11,351 nucleotides of DNA, from NCBI GenBank assembly GCA_937138955.1, contig CAKZPJ010000802.1:1-11351 (forward strand), given 5' to 3'. Position numbers and translations under genes: made by a program. Each line of letters starts with the position of its first letter. Position 1 is the stretch's first letter. This stretch comes from an uncultured Flammeovirgaceae bacterium (GTDB lineage: Bacteria; Bacteroidota; Bacteroidia; Cytophagales; Cyclobacteriaceae). The notes beneath the pieces are model-generated. The model was not told where the DNA came from. It was given only the letters and a program-made list of their open reading frames with translations, and did not search any database. Below are positions 1-6,454 of this stretch, piece by piece.

Positions 1-1
1 C

Positions 2-310
2 GGGCAAGAAGTGCTGTTTTCCTACGATGCTTCGGGGTTTCAGTCCTTAGAGGGAAGGCAGTTAGACAGCCGAATCTACCGAGTGCCTACCACGGCTTCC
101 CCCGATAGTATTCAGTGGGTGGATGTTTCCATCAACAAACCGGCGGGTACTAACGATCTTCGTCCCCGATACTCTCCCGACGGAGCCAAAATCATCTTTG
201 AAAATGCCCCCAATGATGATCCCCGCTCGGCTTCCATCTGGATTATGGACTTGAACGGAAATGACCGCCAATTGCTCTACGGAAATGCCCAGATGCCGGA
301 TTGGAGATGA
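2..310 (+). CDS. C-terminal fragment of a TolB/PD40-type beta-propeller protein (5' end outside window)
   Basis: The reading frame is open from the first bases of the window (starting G-Q-E-V-L-F-S) and stops at TGA 308-310, so only about 102 C-terminal residues are present. Two features resemble WD40-like PD40 (TolB-type) blades: the stretch R-Y-S-P-D-G-A-K-I-I-F-E (a YSPDG turn) and I-W-I-M-D-L-N-G-N-D-R-Q-L-L, followed by a final P-D-W-R. These match the usual blade pattern of 'SPDGxxIxF' followed by 'IWxMxxDGxxxxxLT', and the chain ends where the last blade would close. Proteins of this type are usually periplasmic or secreted and bind peptides or partner proteins; which one this is cannot be told without the N-terminus. 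The gene converges on the next gene on the opposite strand. The nearest in-frame GTG (position 11) is inside the protein and is not a real start. Confidence 0.75.
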   Translation, partial: GQEVLFSYDASGFQSLEGRQLDSRIYRVPTTASPDSIQWVDVSINKPAGTNDLRPRYSPDGAKIIFENAPNDDPRSASIWIMDLNGNDRQLLYGNAQMPDWR

Positions 311-324
311 TCTCTGGTTCGTCA

Positions 325-353
325 GGTTAAAAAACCAAACAAGTCATTTAACC
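325..353 (+). terminator. Weak inverted repeat after the propeller gene, possible terminator
   Basis: GGTTAAA (325-331) and TTTAACC (347-353) form a perfect 7-base inverted repeat with a 15-base spacer, starting 15 bases after the stop of the propeller gene, in the gap before the convergent gene. No T-run follows, so this is only a candidate, possibly serving both converging genes. Confidence 0.22.
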
Positions 354-416
354 GGTTGCTATTGCACGAGGACAATCATAAAACGCTGCTATTCAGACTT
401 AGGCGCCCGCATTAGA

Positions 417-1043
417 TCAGACAAAGATAATAGGATTATCTCGTATCGGCTTTTTCAACTCAGGGGGTAATCCAAAGTTTTCATCAATAAAACGATCAAT
501 TTCGCCTAGCGTTTTTTCGGAAAGAAGGTTGGTAATTTCATCTACAGCGGAGCCACTAATCATATAAGGCAGAAAAGAATAGACGCAACGATTATCTACA
601 AAATGCCCGTAAATCTGGTATTCTTCTAACGAAGGCTGCGCCTCACCCGTAATTAGGCAATTTTTTAACCATGCGGGAGCGTTGAGTGAATCTGATTGCA
701 TTAGTTGATCCCGCCGCAGGTGAAAGTTAACCCGGTTTTCAAAAAATTCTTGGATGCGAGATAAGGAAGACAGCGATAATTCTTTTCGCATCTGATCGGC
801 GCAATTAAGGCACATCGCGTACTCAAAAATCACATCGGTGGTCTCAAATTCAGGATAGTTACGAAATGCCTTCTCTACCAAGTATTGGGTATTGGGTGCT
901 TGTAGTGCCCGATCACAGGAAATACAGTGCTCAAAAGGTGCTTTGGTACTATGAGAGTAGAATAACTCAGGAATACCACCATACTCCTGTTTAATAAATT
1001 GGCGAGATACACGCCTGTCTCTATCACTACTGTTTTCCTCCAT
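417..1043 (-). CDS. Hypothetical protein with two CxxC pairs (putative zinc-binding)
   Basis: A protein of 208 residues from ATG 1043. I do not recognise a named family. Two cysteine pairs, C-I-S-C (residues 40-43) and C-L-N-C (78-81), are 34 residues apart and could form one four-cysteine zinc site; two further cysteines lie at about 129 and 153. The rest is mostly charged and probably helical, with a C-terminal run rich in acidic and hydrophobic residues (E-I-D-R-F-I-D-E-N-F). No signal peptide or membrane segment is seen, so it is likely cytoplasmic. The frame also has an earlier ATG at 1109. I prefer 1043 because a Bacteroidota-like promoter lies at 1067-1097, between the two ATGs, the extra 22 residues look like translated intergenic DNA, and the earlier start would leave only 22 bases to the divergent exporter gene. 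Function is unknown. Confidence 0.7.
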   Translation of the reverse strand: MEENSSDRDRRVSRQFIKQEYGGIPELFYSHSTKAPFEHCISCDRALQAPNTQYLVEKAFRNYPEFETTDVIFEYAMCLNCADQMRKELSLSSLSRIQEFFENRVNFHLRRDQLMQSDSLNAPAWLKNCLITGEAQPSLEEYQIYGHFVDNRCVYSFLPYMISGSAVDEITNLLSEKTLGEIDRFIDENFGLPPELKKPIRDNPIIFV

Positions 1044-1066
1044 ACAATCTTTCAATATCGTTATTC

Positions 1067-1097
1067 CAACAATAACTATTAATTCAAGAATTACAAA
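1067..1097 (-). promoter_or_regulatory. Bacteroidota-type promoter for the CxxC protein gene
   Basis: On the minus strand TTTG (plus-strand 1094-1097) is followed by a 19-base spacer and TATTGTTG (1067-1074), which matches the Bacteroidota -7 consensus TAnnTTTG at all but one fixed position. The predicted transcript would start roughly at 1060, leaving a leader of about 15-20 bases before ATG 1043. This is a pattern match by eye, not an experimental start. Confidence 0.45.
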
Positions 1098-1131
1098 GTT
1101 CCCTATCATTTTTTCACTAATTTATCGCTTC

Positions 1132-2691
1132 ATGATTGAACCAGCTCCTCACGCTGAAATTGCGCTCTCATCTTCGGCAGGAAAATGGATTCTCGCCTCT
1201 ACCATTCTGGCTTCCAGCATGGCTTTCATTGACTCTACCGCCTTAAATGTAATTTTGCCCTCATTGCAAAATGATCTGCAAGCCAACGGTACCGATATAT
1301 TCTGGATATTAAACGCCTACTTGTTGATGCTGGCTTCTCTTATACTAGTAGGAGGCTCATTGGGTGATAAGCTAGGTAGGAAGAAGGTTTTCATGATTGG
1401 GATTGTCATTTTTATGATTGGATCAGCCGCTTGTGGACTTTCGCCCACAGTAGAATGGCTAATTGGTGCCAGAGCGGTGCAAGGAATAGGTGGAGCACTA
1501 ATGATTCCGGGTAGTCTTTCAATCATTTCTTCTACCTTTCATAATCAGGAAAAGGGTAAAGCAATTGGAACTTGGTCGGCAGCTACTACCCTGGTTACTG
1601 TGGGGGGTCCCATACTAGGTGGAGCTATGGGTGATGCTGGTCTGTGGCGAGCTATTTTTTTTATCAACTTGCCAATTGGATTAGCCTCTTTAGTAGTTCT
1701 TTACCGTAAGGTACCTGAAAGCTCTGATGATAGTCTGGATCATCGTCTTGATTACGCGGGAGCTATCACCGTAGTGTTAGGGTTGGCTTTGCTTACTTTT
1801 GGCTTTCTCGAGATTCCCGAACGGGGTTGGAACCACTGGAAGGTATACGGAGCGTTAGCGAGTGGAGTATTGCTACTAGTTGGTTTTATTCGCATTGAGC
1901 AGGTGAAAAATAATCCGATGGTGCCACTCCGTTTATTCAATAATAAAACCTTCACTGGCGCGAATTTGCTGGCTTTTCTATTGTATGCCGGATTGTCTGT
2001 GGGAATGCTATTTCTCGCCTTAAACTTGGTTCAAATTCAGGGCTACCAACAGGTGCAAGCTGGAATGACAATGTTACCTTTCACGATTTTACTAGCATCT
2101 TTAGCCCGATGGGTAGGAGGCTTGGTGGACCGTTACGGTGCTCGCTGGTTGCTGGTTAGCGGATCAACCCTAGCAGGGTTCGGTTTTCTCTGGTTCTCTA
2201 CGGTTGGGCTTACTAATGGTCCCTCCGATTTCTGGGTCACATTTTTTCCGGGAATTATATTATTCGGTCTGGGTATGTCGTTGACGGTTGTGCCTCTTAC
2301 CACAACGGTGATGGCCTCAGTGGCTGATCAGCACGCAGGAACAGCCTCGGGTATCAACAATGCTATGACTCGAACCGCTAATGTATTTGCTAATGCTACC
2401 GTTGGAGCGTTGGCGGTGGTATTGTTTACCAGTTTTTTGACCCCGATGGTCAATTCACTGTCGCTAGATAGTAGCATTCAGGAATTAGTGATGCTTCAGG
2501 CATCTAACTTAGGCGATGCTGAAGTTCCGAAAGTAGTTCCTAATGCTATGCACACTCAAGTACAGCAGGCTTTTAGGCAATCATTTATTGCTATGTTTAA
2601 TCAACTGATGTATATCAGTACCGGGTTGGCTTGGGTCTCAGCCGTTGTAGCTTTTTTCCTGATTGATAAGCGTCACGTAGGCGATGACTAA
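1132..2691 (+). CDS. DHA2-family MFS transporter (EmrB/QacA type, 14 helices), probable multidrug exporter
   Basis: A 519-residue inner-membrane protein, the usual size for the 14-helix drug:H+ antiporter 2 family, which exports hydrophobic or cationic compounds using the proton gradient. Motifs seen: D-S-T-A-L-N in helix 1 (residues 34-39, the DHA2 motif D1), motif A G-S-L-G-D-K-L-G-R-K-K (75-85) in the loop after helix 2, the antiporter motif C region G-G-P-I-L-G-G-A-M-G (158-167) in helix 5, a degenerate second motif A (L-V-D-R-Y-G-A-R, 331-338) and the family-typical G-T-A-S-G-I-N-N (403-410). A longer soluble loop at about 440-480 precedes the last helix, as in related exporters. No membrane-fusion protein (EmrA) or outer-membrane partner is adjacent, so it may work alone like QacA. 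The divergent neighbour is the CxxC protein; no regulator of a known type sits beside it. The substrate cannot be told from sequence. Confidence 0.93.
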   Translation: MIEPAPHAEIALSSSAGKWILASTILASSMAFIDSTALNVILPSLQNDLQANGTDIFWILNAYLLMLASLILVGGSLGDKLGRKKVFMIGIVIFMIGSAACGLSPTVEWLIGARAVQGIGGALMIPGSLSIISSTFHNQEKGKAIGTWSAATTLVTVGGPILGGAMGDAGLWRAIFFINLPIGLASLVVLYRKVPESSDDSLDHRLDYAGAITVVLGLALLTFGFLEIPERGWNHWKVYGALASGVLLLVGFIRIEQVKNNPMVPLRLFNNKTFTGANLLAFLLYAGLSVGMLFLALNLVQIQGYQQVQAGMTMLPFTILLASLARWVGGLVDRYGARWLLVSGSTLAGFGFLWFSTVGLTNGPSDFWVTFFPGIILFGLGMSLTVVPLTTTVMASVADQHAGTASGINNAMTRTANVFANATVGALAVVLFTSFLTPMVNSLSLDSSIQELVMLQASNLGDAEVPKVVPNAMHTQVQQAFRQSFIAMFNQLMYISTGLAWVSAVVAFFLIDKRHVGDD

Positions 2692-2693
2692 CC

Positions 2694-2707
2694 TTTCGTT
2701 AACGAAA
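2694..2707. terminator. Short palindrome between convergent genes, possible bidirectional terminator
   Basis: TTTCGTTAACGAAA is a perfect 14-base palindrome that can fold as a 5-bp stem with a TTAA loop. It sits in the 19-base gap between the stops of the exporter (+) and desaturase (-) genes. The stem is short and no clear T-run follows, so it could be chance. Confidence 0.3.
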
Positions 2708-2710
2708 ACT

Positions 2711-3784
2711 CTAGGCTGCTTTGCCTAATGCTTTAAGATGCACCAAATGTGAATAGAATGCTCTGGCAAATGAGGGGTATTCGTGGTATACAATATTAAA
2801 CTCCTGGCAGGTTTCTTTTACAAGCTTATTGAGCTGAGGATAGTGAATATGGCTGATCCGGGGGAAAAGGTGATGCTCCACCTGAAAGTTGAGCCCGCCG
2901 AACATCCAACTGATGACTTTATTACTAGTAGCAAAGTTTGAGGTTGTAGAAATCTGATGAAGAGCCCACTCCTTTTCAACTTGGTTTGACTCCTGGTTGG
3001 GTACTGGAAACTCAGTAGACTCTACTACATGGGCTAACTGAAAGACTACACTGATACATAGCCCAAAGACAAAAGATACTATTACAAATCCAAGTACAGC
3101 CGGCACAAACCCAACCATCAAGCTAGGTAAGAGTAAATAAATGGAGATATACAATAGTTTTGTAAACCAAAAAATTACGTGTTCTTTTCGCTTCCGTTCT
3201 TTACTTTCAGGTCCCTGAGAGATCCAGCCCTGAAAATACTTTTGAAAATCGTAGTAGAAGATCCAGGCTAAATAAGCAGCACCGTACAAAAACACCCAAT
3301 AGATGTGCTGAAATCGGTGAAACCAGTAGTGAGGTTGATCCTCATGTAATCGCATAAGTGGTTTTAAGTCAATATCTGAATCCATTCCTTCAATATTTGT
3401 ATAGGTATGATGGTTGATATTGTGCTTGATTTTCCAGAAGTGAGCACTTGCGCCTAAAAAGTTAAAAAAATAAGCGGAAGTTTTATTCAACCACGAGCGA
3501 TGGGAAAAACTCTGATGCCCACCTTCGTGCATTATATTAAAACCTATAAAAGCTAAAACAATACCCAAAAGAGCGCACATTAAAGCTGATAGCCACGCAG
3601 AAGGGGTAAAAAACACCAAGGTTACATAAAGTGCTATCGCGACTAATACCAAGATAATTGACTTCGTGTATAGCTTTTTTCCTCCGGATTTACGCAATTC
3701 GTTATCGGAAAAATATGAATTCACCTTTTCTTTTAACGATCTGAAAAAAGGCCTTTGTTTATTATCGAAAGAAATTTTACTCAT
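2711..3784 (-). CDS. Membrane fatty acid desaturase (front-end / linoleoyl-CoA desaturase-like)
   Basis: A 357-residue integral membrane di-iron desaturase, which introduces a cis double bond into acyl chains using O2 and electrons from ferredoxin or cytochrome b5. All three histidine boxes are visible: H-E-G-G-H (residues 86-90), H-N-I-N-H-H (121-126) and Q-V-E-H-H (301-305). Glutamine in place of the first histidine of box 3 is the hallmark of front-end (delta-5/6-type) desaturases, so it probably acts near the carboxyl end of the chain. Hydrophobic pairs at about 42-60, 64-84, 160-178 and 205-250 fit the four-helix membrane topology. There is no fused N-terminal cytochrome b5 domain and no ferredoxin or reductase gene nearby, so the electron donor must be encoded elsewhere. 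It appears to be transcribed alone: 222 bases separate it from the upstream gene. A role in membrane fluidity is inference; regiospecificity is not provable from sequence. Confidence 0.9.
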   Translation of the reverse strand: MSKISFDNKQRPFFRSLKEKVNSYFSDNELRKSGGKKLYTKSIILVLVAIALYVTLVFFTPSAWLSALMCALLGIVLAFIGFNIMHEGGHQSFSHRSWLNKTSAYFFNFLGASAHFWKIKHNINHHTYTNIEGMDSDIDLKPLMRLHEDQPHYWFHRFQHIYWVFLYGAAYLAWIFYYDFQKYFQGWISQGPESKERKRKEHVIFWFTKLLYISIYLLLPSLMVGFVPAVLGFVIVSFVFGLCISVVFQLAHVVESTEFPVPNQESNQVEKEWALHQISTTSNFATSNKVISWMFGGLNFQVEHHLFPRISHIHYPQLNKLVKETCQEFNIVYHEYPSFARAFYSHLVHLKALGKAA

Positions 3785-3874
3785 AATATATCAGTACTAA
3801 CCTAATTTGAAATTAACCCAAGTGTTAAGAACATTGTTCACGAAGCTAACGATGATTGAAAAGTTTTTAGACTG

Positions 3875-3897
3875 AAAAAAATTGCTAAAAATCAATT
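3875..3897 (-). terminator. AT-rich hairpin plus T-run, weak candidate terminator for the jelly-roll gene
   Basis: On the minus strand AATTG (3893-3897) and CAATT (3880-3884) form a 5-bp stem directly followed by a run of Ts, about 110 bases past the jelly-roll gene's stop. The stem is short and AT-rich. The remainder of the 3785-4006 gap shows no gene and no convincing promoter match for the desaturase. Confidence 0.2.
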
Positions 3898-4006
3898 ATT
3901 TGAGGATTGCAGTTTAACAGAGGGGATTTTGTGAAGTGGATGCTTGATAATTTATTTGCGGCAGGGCTTGGTATAATTAGATTGATTCAACATCAAGCAA
4001 ATTTTT

Positions 4007-5026
4007 TTAATTCGAAATTCGCCAAAAGCGGGTATAGCGCGATTGGCGAATAAGGCCGATAGGACCGCGATAGATACCACCATCTACGTACTTATCGTAA
4101 ACGCGAACCGCGATAGTATTAAAACTTCCTGGATTTAATATATTGGAAGGAACCGAGTAATTGCGAACCTGCTGATAAGCGGCATCGTTGTTCAACTCAG
4201 GACGGTTATTGCTACGAAAGCCGGTTGTGCCTACTTTAACACCATTGACAAAGGTTTGATCGTAGTCATCAATCAATCCTAATAGTAGCAGCATCTCATC
4301 GCTGGCAAAATCTTCCGGTAAGAAAAAAGTTTTTCGGTACCAAGCGTAGCCGTCGTAATTATGAAATCCTTGGGCCTCCCAGAAGTAGGGCACCATAATT
4401 TTTTCCCAGTTGCTATCTCCTAGATCGTTTTCCTTCCATCGGGGGTTATCACCCAGCGTAAATTTCCACACTCCTCGAAGATCAACATCCAACTGAGACT
4501 CGGAGTCGTCAATCATTATACCAATCTTACCCGCAATTATTCCACCATCTATTTTAGAATCATAAACTCGGACTGAAATGACATTAACCCCATCAGAATT
4601 TAAATATTCTATCGGAATAGGATAGCGACGGTACGCCCGATATGCCGTGTGAAAGTACGGGGGAAATGAACCGGAAAACCCGATAAGTTTTCCATTCAAA
4701 TAAACTTCATCAACGTCATCGATATAACCTAGCGAAATATAAAGGTTGTTTTCTTCAATTGAGGAAGGTAGCGTAAAGGACTTGCGGTACCAGGCGTAGC
4801 CATCGTAACCATGAAATCCCCGACTTTCCCAGGGAGCTGGGGTACGAATGGTTTCCCACAGGCGATCATTAAAGTCAGGATCAGCCCATTGAGCGTTATC
4901 GCCAATTGAAAACCGCCATTCACCAGATAAATCCAGTACCATACGCCAGTTGTTCGCCAATAAGATTTGGCTGAAAAATAGTCCTACCAACAGGATCAGC
5001 GTTTTTACTAATTTAACTTGAAGCAT
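4007..5026 (-). CDS. Secreted protein of two tandem GH2-type sugar-binding (jelly-roll) domains
   Basis: A 339-residue protein with a signal peptide (K at 4 and 7, hydrophobic core 9-23, likely cleavage after A24; no lipobox cysteine). The mature chain is an internal duplication: copy 1 about 30-172, copy 2 about 180-328. Matching stretches include L-D-L-S-G-E-W-R-F (31-39) with V-D-L-R-G-V-W-K-F (181-189), F-H-G-Y-D-G-Y-A-W-Y-R-K (71-82) with F-H-N-Y-D-G-Y-A-W-Y-R-K (221-232), and S-V-R-V-Y-D (151-156) with A-V-R-V-Y-D (306-311). The pattern 'G-x-W-x-F', 'G-Y-A-W-Y-R-K-x-F' and 'V-Y-L-N-G' is that of the N-terminal galactose-binding-like domain of glycoside hydrolase family 2. The GH2 immunoglobulin-like and TIM-barrel domains are absent, so no hydrolase activity is expected; carbohydrate or surface binding is the likely role (inference). 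It lies 62 bases downstream of the aspartic protease gene with a hairpin between them. Confidence 0.82.
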   Translation of the reverse strand: MLQVKLVKTLILLVGLFFSQILLANNWRMVLDLSGEWRFSIGDNAQWADPDFNDRLWETIRTPAPWESRGFHGYDGYAWYRKSFTLPSSIEENNLYISLGYIDDVDEVYLNGKLIGFSGSFPPYFHTAYRAYRRYPIPIEYLNSDGVNVISVRVYDSKIDGGIIAGKIGIMIDDSESQLDVDLRGVWKFTLGDNPRWKENDLGDSNWEKIMVPYFWEAQGFHNYDGYAWYRKTFFLPEDFASDEMLLLLGLIDDYDQTFVNGVKVGTTGFRSNNRPELNNDAAYQQVRNYSVPSNILNPGSFNTIAVRVYDKYVDGGIYRGPIGLIRQSRYTRFWRISN

Positions 5027-5047
5027 ACTAAACTCTTATAGCAGTGT

Positions 5048-5076
5048 GCTAAAACCAGAGCATAATTTGGTTTAGC
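5048..5076 (-). terminator. Inverted repeat between protease and jelly-roll genes, possible terminator or attenuator
   Basis: GCTAAAACCA (5048-5057) and TGGTTTAGC (5068-5076) pair over 9 bp with a single bulged A and a 10-base loop. On the minus strand it starts 12 bases after the protease stop codon and ends about 20 bases before the jelly-roll start codon. No T-run follows, so it may be an attenuator or an mRNA-stabilising hairpin instead. Confidence 0.33.
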
Positions 5077-5088
5077 GGTTGTCTTTCG

Positions 5089-5577
5089 TTAGCGGGTAGA
5101 CTTTCGGGTCTTGATCGCGATAGTTTGTTTTTGGTAGTCAATGATAAATCCGTAACGTTTCATAACATCGGAACCAATGATTCCGTCTATTTTCACATCG
5201 ATTCTATTGCCTAATGATGATACTACACCTGACAAATCGTAGGTTTTAAATAGTGCTTTAATAGGCATAGAACCAATTATCATTTGAACGTTTTTTGCCT
5301 TATAAATGGTTTGGTGCTTACCACTGAGTCCTAATACTTGCTGTTTGCTTGCACTAACCAGCAATGGGCGAAAGTCAAAGTAGTTCGCTTCACGCTTATG
5401 AAGGATTGTCATATCCGAACCAGTATCTACTAGAAAATAAGCTGATTTTCCGTTCAATTTAACCTTTATAATGGGTTTGTACTGCCAGTTTACTACTTTA
5501 ACGTATTCGTAAGTCTCATTAGTAAATCCCGAAAGCAAAATCCCAACAAGCGACATTAATAGCGTTAATTTTTTCAT
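5089..5577 (-). CDS. Secreted retropepsin-like aspartic protease (single domain)
   Basis: A 162-residue protein with an N-terminal hydrophobic segment (about 4-18 after K2-K3) that reads as a signal peptide or membrane anchor. The catalytic motif F-L-V-D-T-G-S-D (residues 48-55, active-site D51) is followed about 80 residues later by D-G-I-I-G-S-D-V-M (131-139), the hydrophobic-hydrophobic-Gly motif that supports the active site in retropepsins, and then G-F-I-I-D-Y. The length and the single D-T-G motif fit a bacterial clan AA protease that would have to dimerise to form a two-aspartate active site. The substrate is unknown; periplasmic or surface peptide cleavage is inference. It lies behind the two-component pair on the same strand, but 175 bases and a repeat separate them, so co-transcription is uncertain. 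No Shine-Dalgarno is seen upstream of ATG 5577, as is usual in Bacteroidota. Confidence 0.85.
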   Translation of the reverse strand: MKKLTLLMSLVGILLSGFTNETYEYVKVVNWQYKPIIKVKLNGKSAYFLVDTGSDMTILHKREANYFDFRPLLVSASKQQVLGLSGKHQTIYKAKNVQMIIGSMPIKALFKTYDLSGVVSSLGNRIDVKIDGIIGSDVMKRYGFIIDYQKQTIAIKTRKSTR

Positions 5578-5672
5578 TGGGAGGTGTTGAGTTATTATTA
5601 TAAAGTACGAGAACTACCCCTCAATATTTGCCACCGTACCGTCAAAGCTTGTAAAAAGATGTCATCATAATC

Positions 5673-5748
5673 ATGAGTAATGATTTATGAAATTTAATTA
5701 TTCACTACTCAGCATTCAACATTCATTCATCATTAGTCATCACTCATT
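5673..5748. repeat. Degenerate 7-base tandem repeat with inverted halves
   Basis: Positions 5700-5748 divide into seven consecutive 7-base units (ATTCACT, ACTCAGC, ATTCAAC, ATTCATT, CATCATT, AGTCATC, ACTCATT), every one with TCA at unit positions 3-5. Just to the left, 5673-5693 divides into three 7-base units starting ATGA (ATGAGTA, ATGATTT, ATGAAAT), i.e. the same pattern on the other strand. The outer ends ATGAGTAATGA (5673-5683) and TCATCACTCAT (5737-5747) are complementary at 10 of 11 bases. It lies directly behind the stop of the response regulator gene, and the segment could fold into a long imperfect hairpin ending its transcript. Heptameric short tandem repeats of this general kind are known in cyanobacteria; the identity of this one is not established. 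Confidence 0.6.
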
Positions 5749-5752
5749 AAAA

Positions 5753-6454
5753 TTACGGGATTAATTTATAACCTACTCCGTGGACGGTAAGAATATGGCG
5801 AGGATCATTGGGGTTAGTTTCAATCTTTTGACGAAGTTTCACAATAAAGTTATCTACCGTACGTGTAGTGGGTTGATCATCTTCGTATCCCCAAATATTT
5901 TCCAACAGGTCATAGCGACTAACTGGTTGTCGGGCGTGTTCCCATAGATAGCGGATAATTTCAAACTCTTTATGGGACATCTTAATGGGTTCTTCATCGC
6001 TAAACGCTTCGTAAGCGTCAGGCAAAACTCTGAGCCGTCCAAGTTCAATGGCGTTACTGCTAGGGGCAGAGGTTTGGTTATCGGTAGTCACCGATTGTCG
6101 GCGAAGCACTGCTTTAATCCGGGCCAGCAGTTCGCGTAAGCTAAATGGTTTGGTAATATAATCATCCGCCCCTAGTTCTAGCCCTCGCACTTTATCAATC
6201 TCTTCACCTTTGGCGGTAAGTAGAATAATGGGGGTACTATTGCCTTTTTTGCGAACGGTTTTGCAAATCTCAAAGCCCGTCATAGAAGGTAGCATTACAT
6301 CAAGTACCACTAAGTCAAAAGAATTATTTAAAATCAACTGTAGTCCTGCCTGACCATCGCTGGAGACTGATACTTCGTAACCTTCAAATTCCAGGTTATC
6401 GCTTAAACCCATTCGCATGCTGGGTTCATCTTCTACGATTAATATTTTCTTCAT
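5753..6454 (-). CDS. OmpR/PhoB-family response regulator
   Basis: A 233-residue cytoplasmic DNA-binding regulator. The receiver domain (residues 1-120) has the acidic pocket E8-D9, the phospho-acceptor D52 in V-V-L-D-V-M-L-P, the switch threonine T80 and the conserved lysine K102 in I-T-K-P-F. After a short S/T/N-rich linker (121-134), the winged-helix DNA-binding domain spans 135-233, with the typical R-Y-D-L-L-E-N-I-W-G-Y and R-T-V-D-N-F-I-V-K-L-R-Q-K-I recognition region and the ending H-G-V-G-Y-K-L. All key residues are intact, so it should be phosphorylated by the adjacent kinase and bind direct-repeat promoter sites. The ATG overlaps the kinase stop codon by four bases (ATGA), a sign of translational coupling. 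Target genes cannot be read from the window. Confidence 0.95.
   Translation of the reverse strand: MKKILIVEDEPSMRMGLSDNLEFEGYEVSVSSDGQAGLQLILNNSFDLVVLDVMLPSMTGFEICKTVRKKGNSTPIILLTAKGEEIDKVRGLELGADDYITKPFSLRELLARIKAVLRRQSVTTDNQTSAPSSNAIELGRLRVLPDAYEAFSDEEPIKMSHKEFEIIRYLWEHARQPVSRYDLLENIWGYEDDQPTTRTVDNFIVKLRQKIETNPNDPRHILTVHGVGYKLIP

Noticed and set aside
1044..1109. An upstream in-frame ATG (1109) that would extend the CxxC protein by 22 hydrophobic residues.
   Set aside because: The extension covers the near-consensus promoter, leaves only 22 bases to the divergent exporter gene and looks like translated AT-rich spacer.
2711..3784. Desaturase as a beta-carotene or sphingolipid-type oxygenase.
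   Set aside because: The Q-V-E-H-H third box and the HxxxH/HxxHH spacing fit front-end acyl desaturases better.
3785..4006. Search for a small gene or strong promoter in the gap before the desaturase.
   Set aside because: No frame of note and no TAnnTTTG match with a -33 element at the right spacing was found; only a weak AT-rich hairpin is present.
5673..5748. The 7-base repeats as a possible CRISPR array.
   Set aside because: Units are contiguous, far too short, degenerate and without spacers; no cas gene is present.
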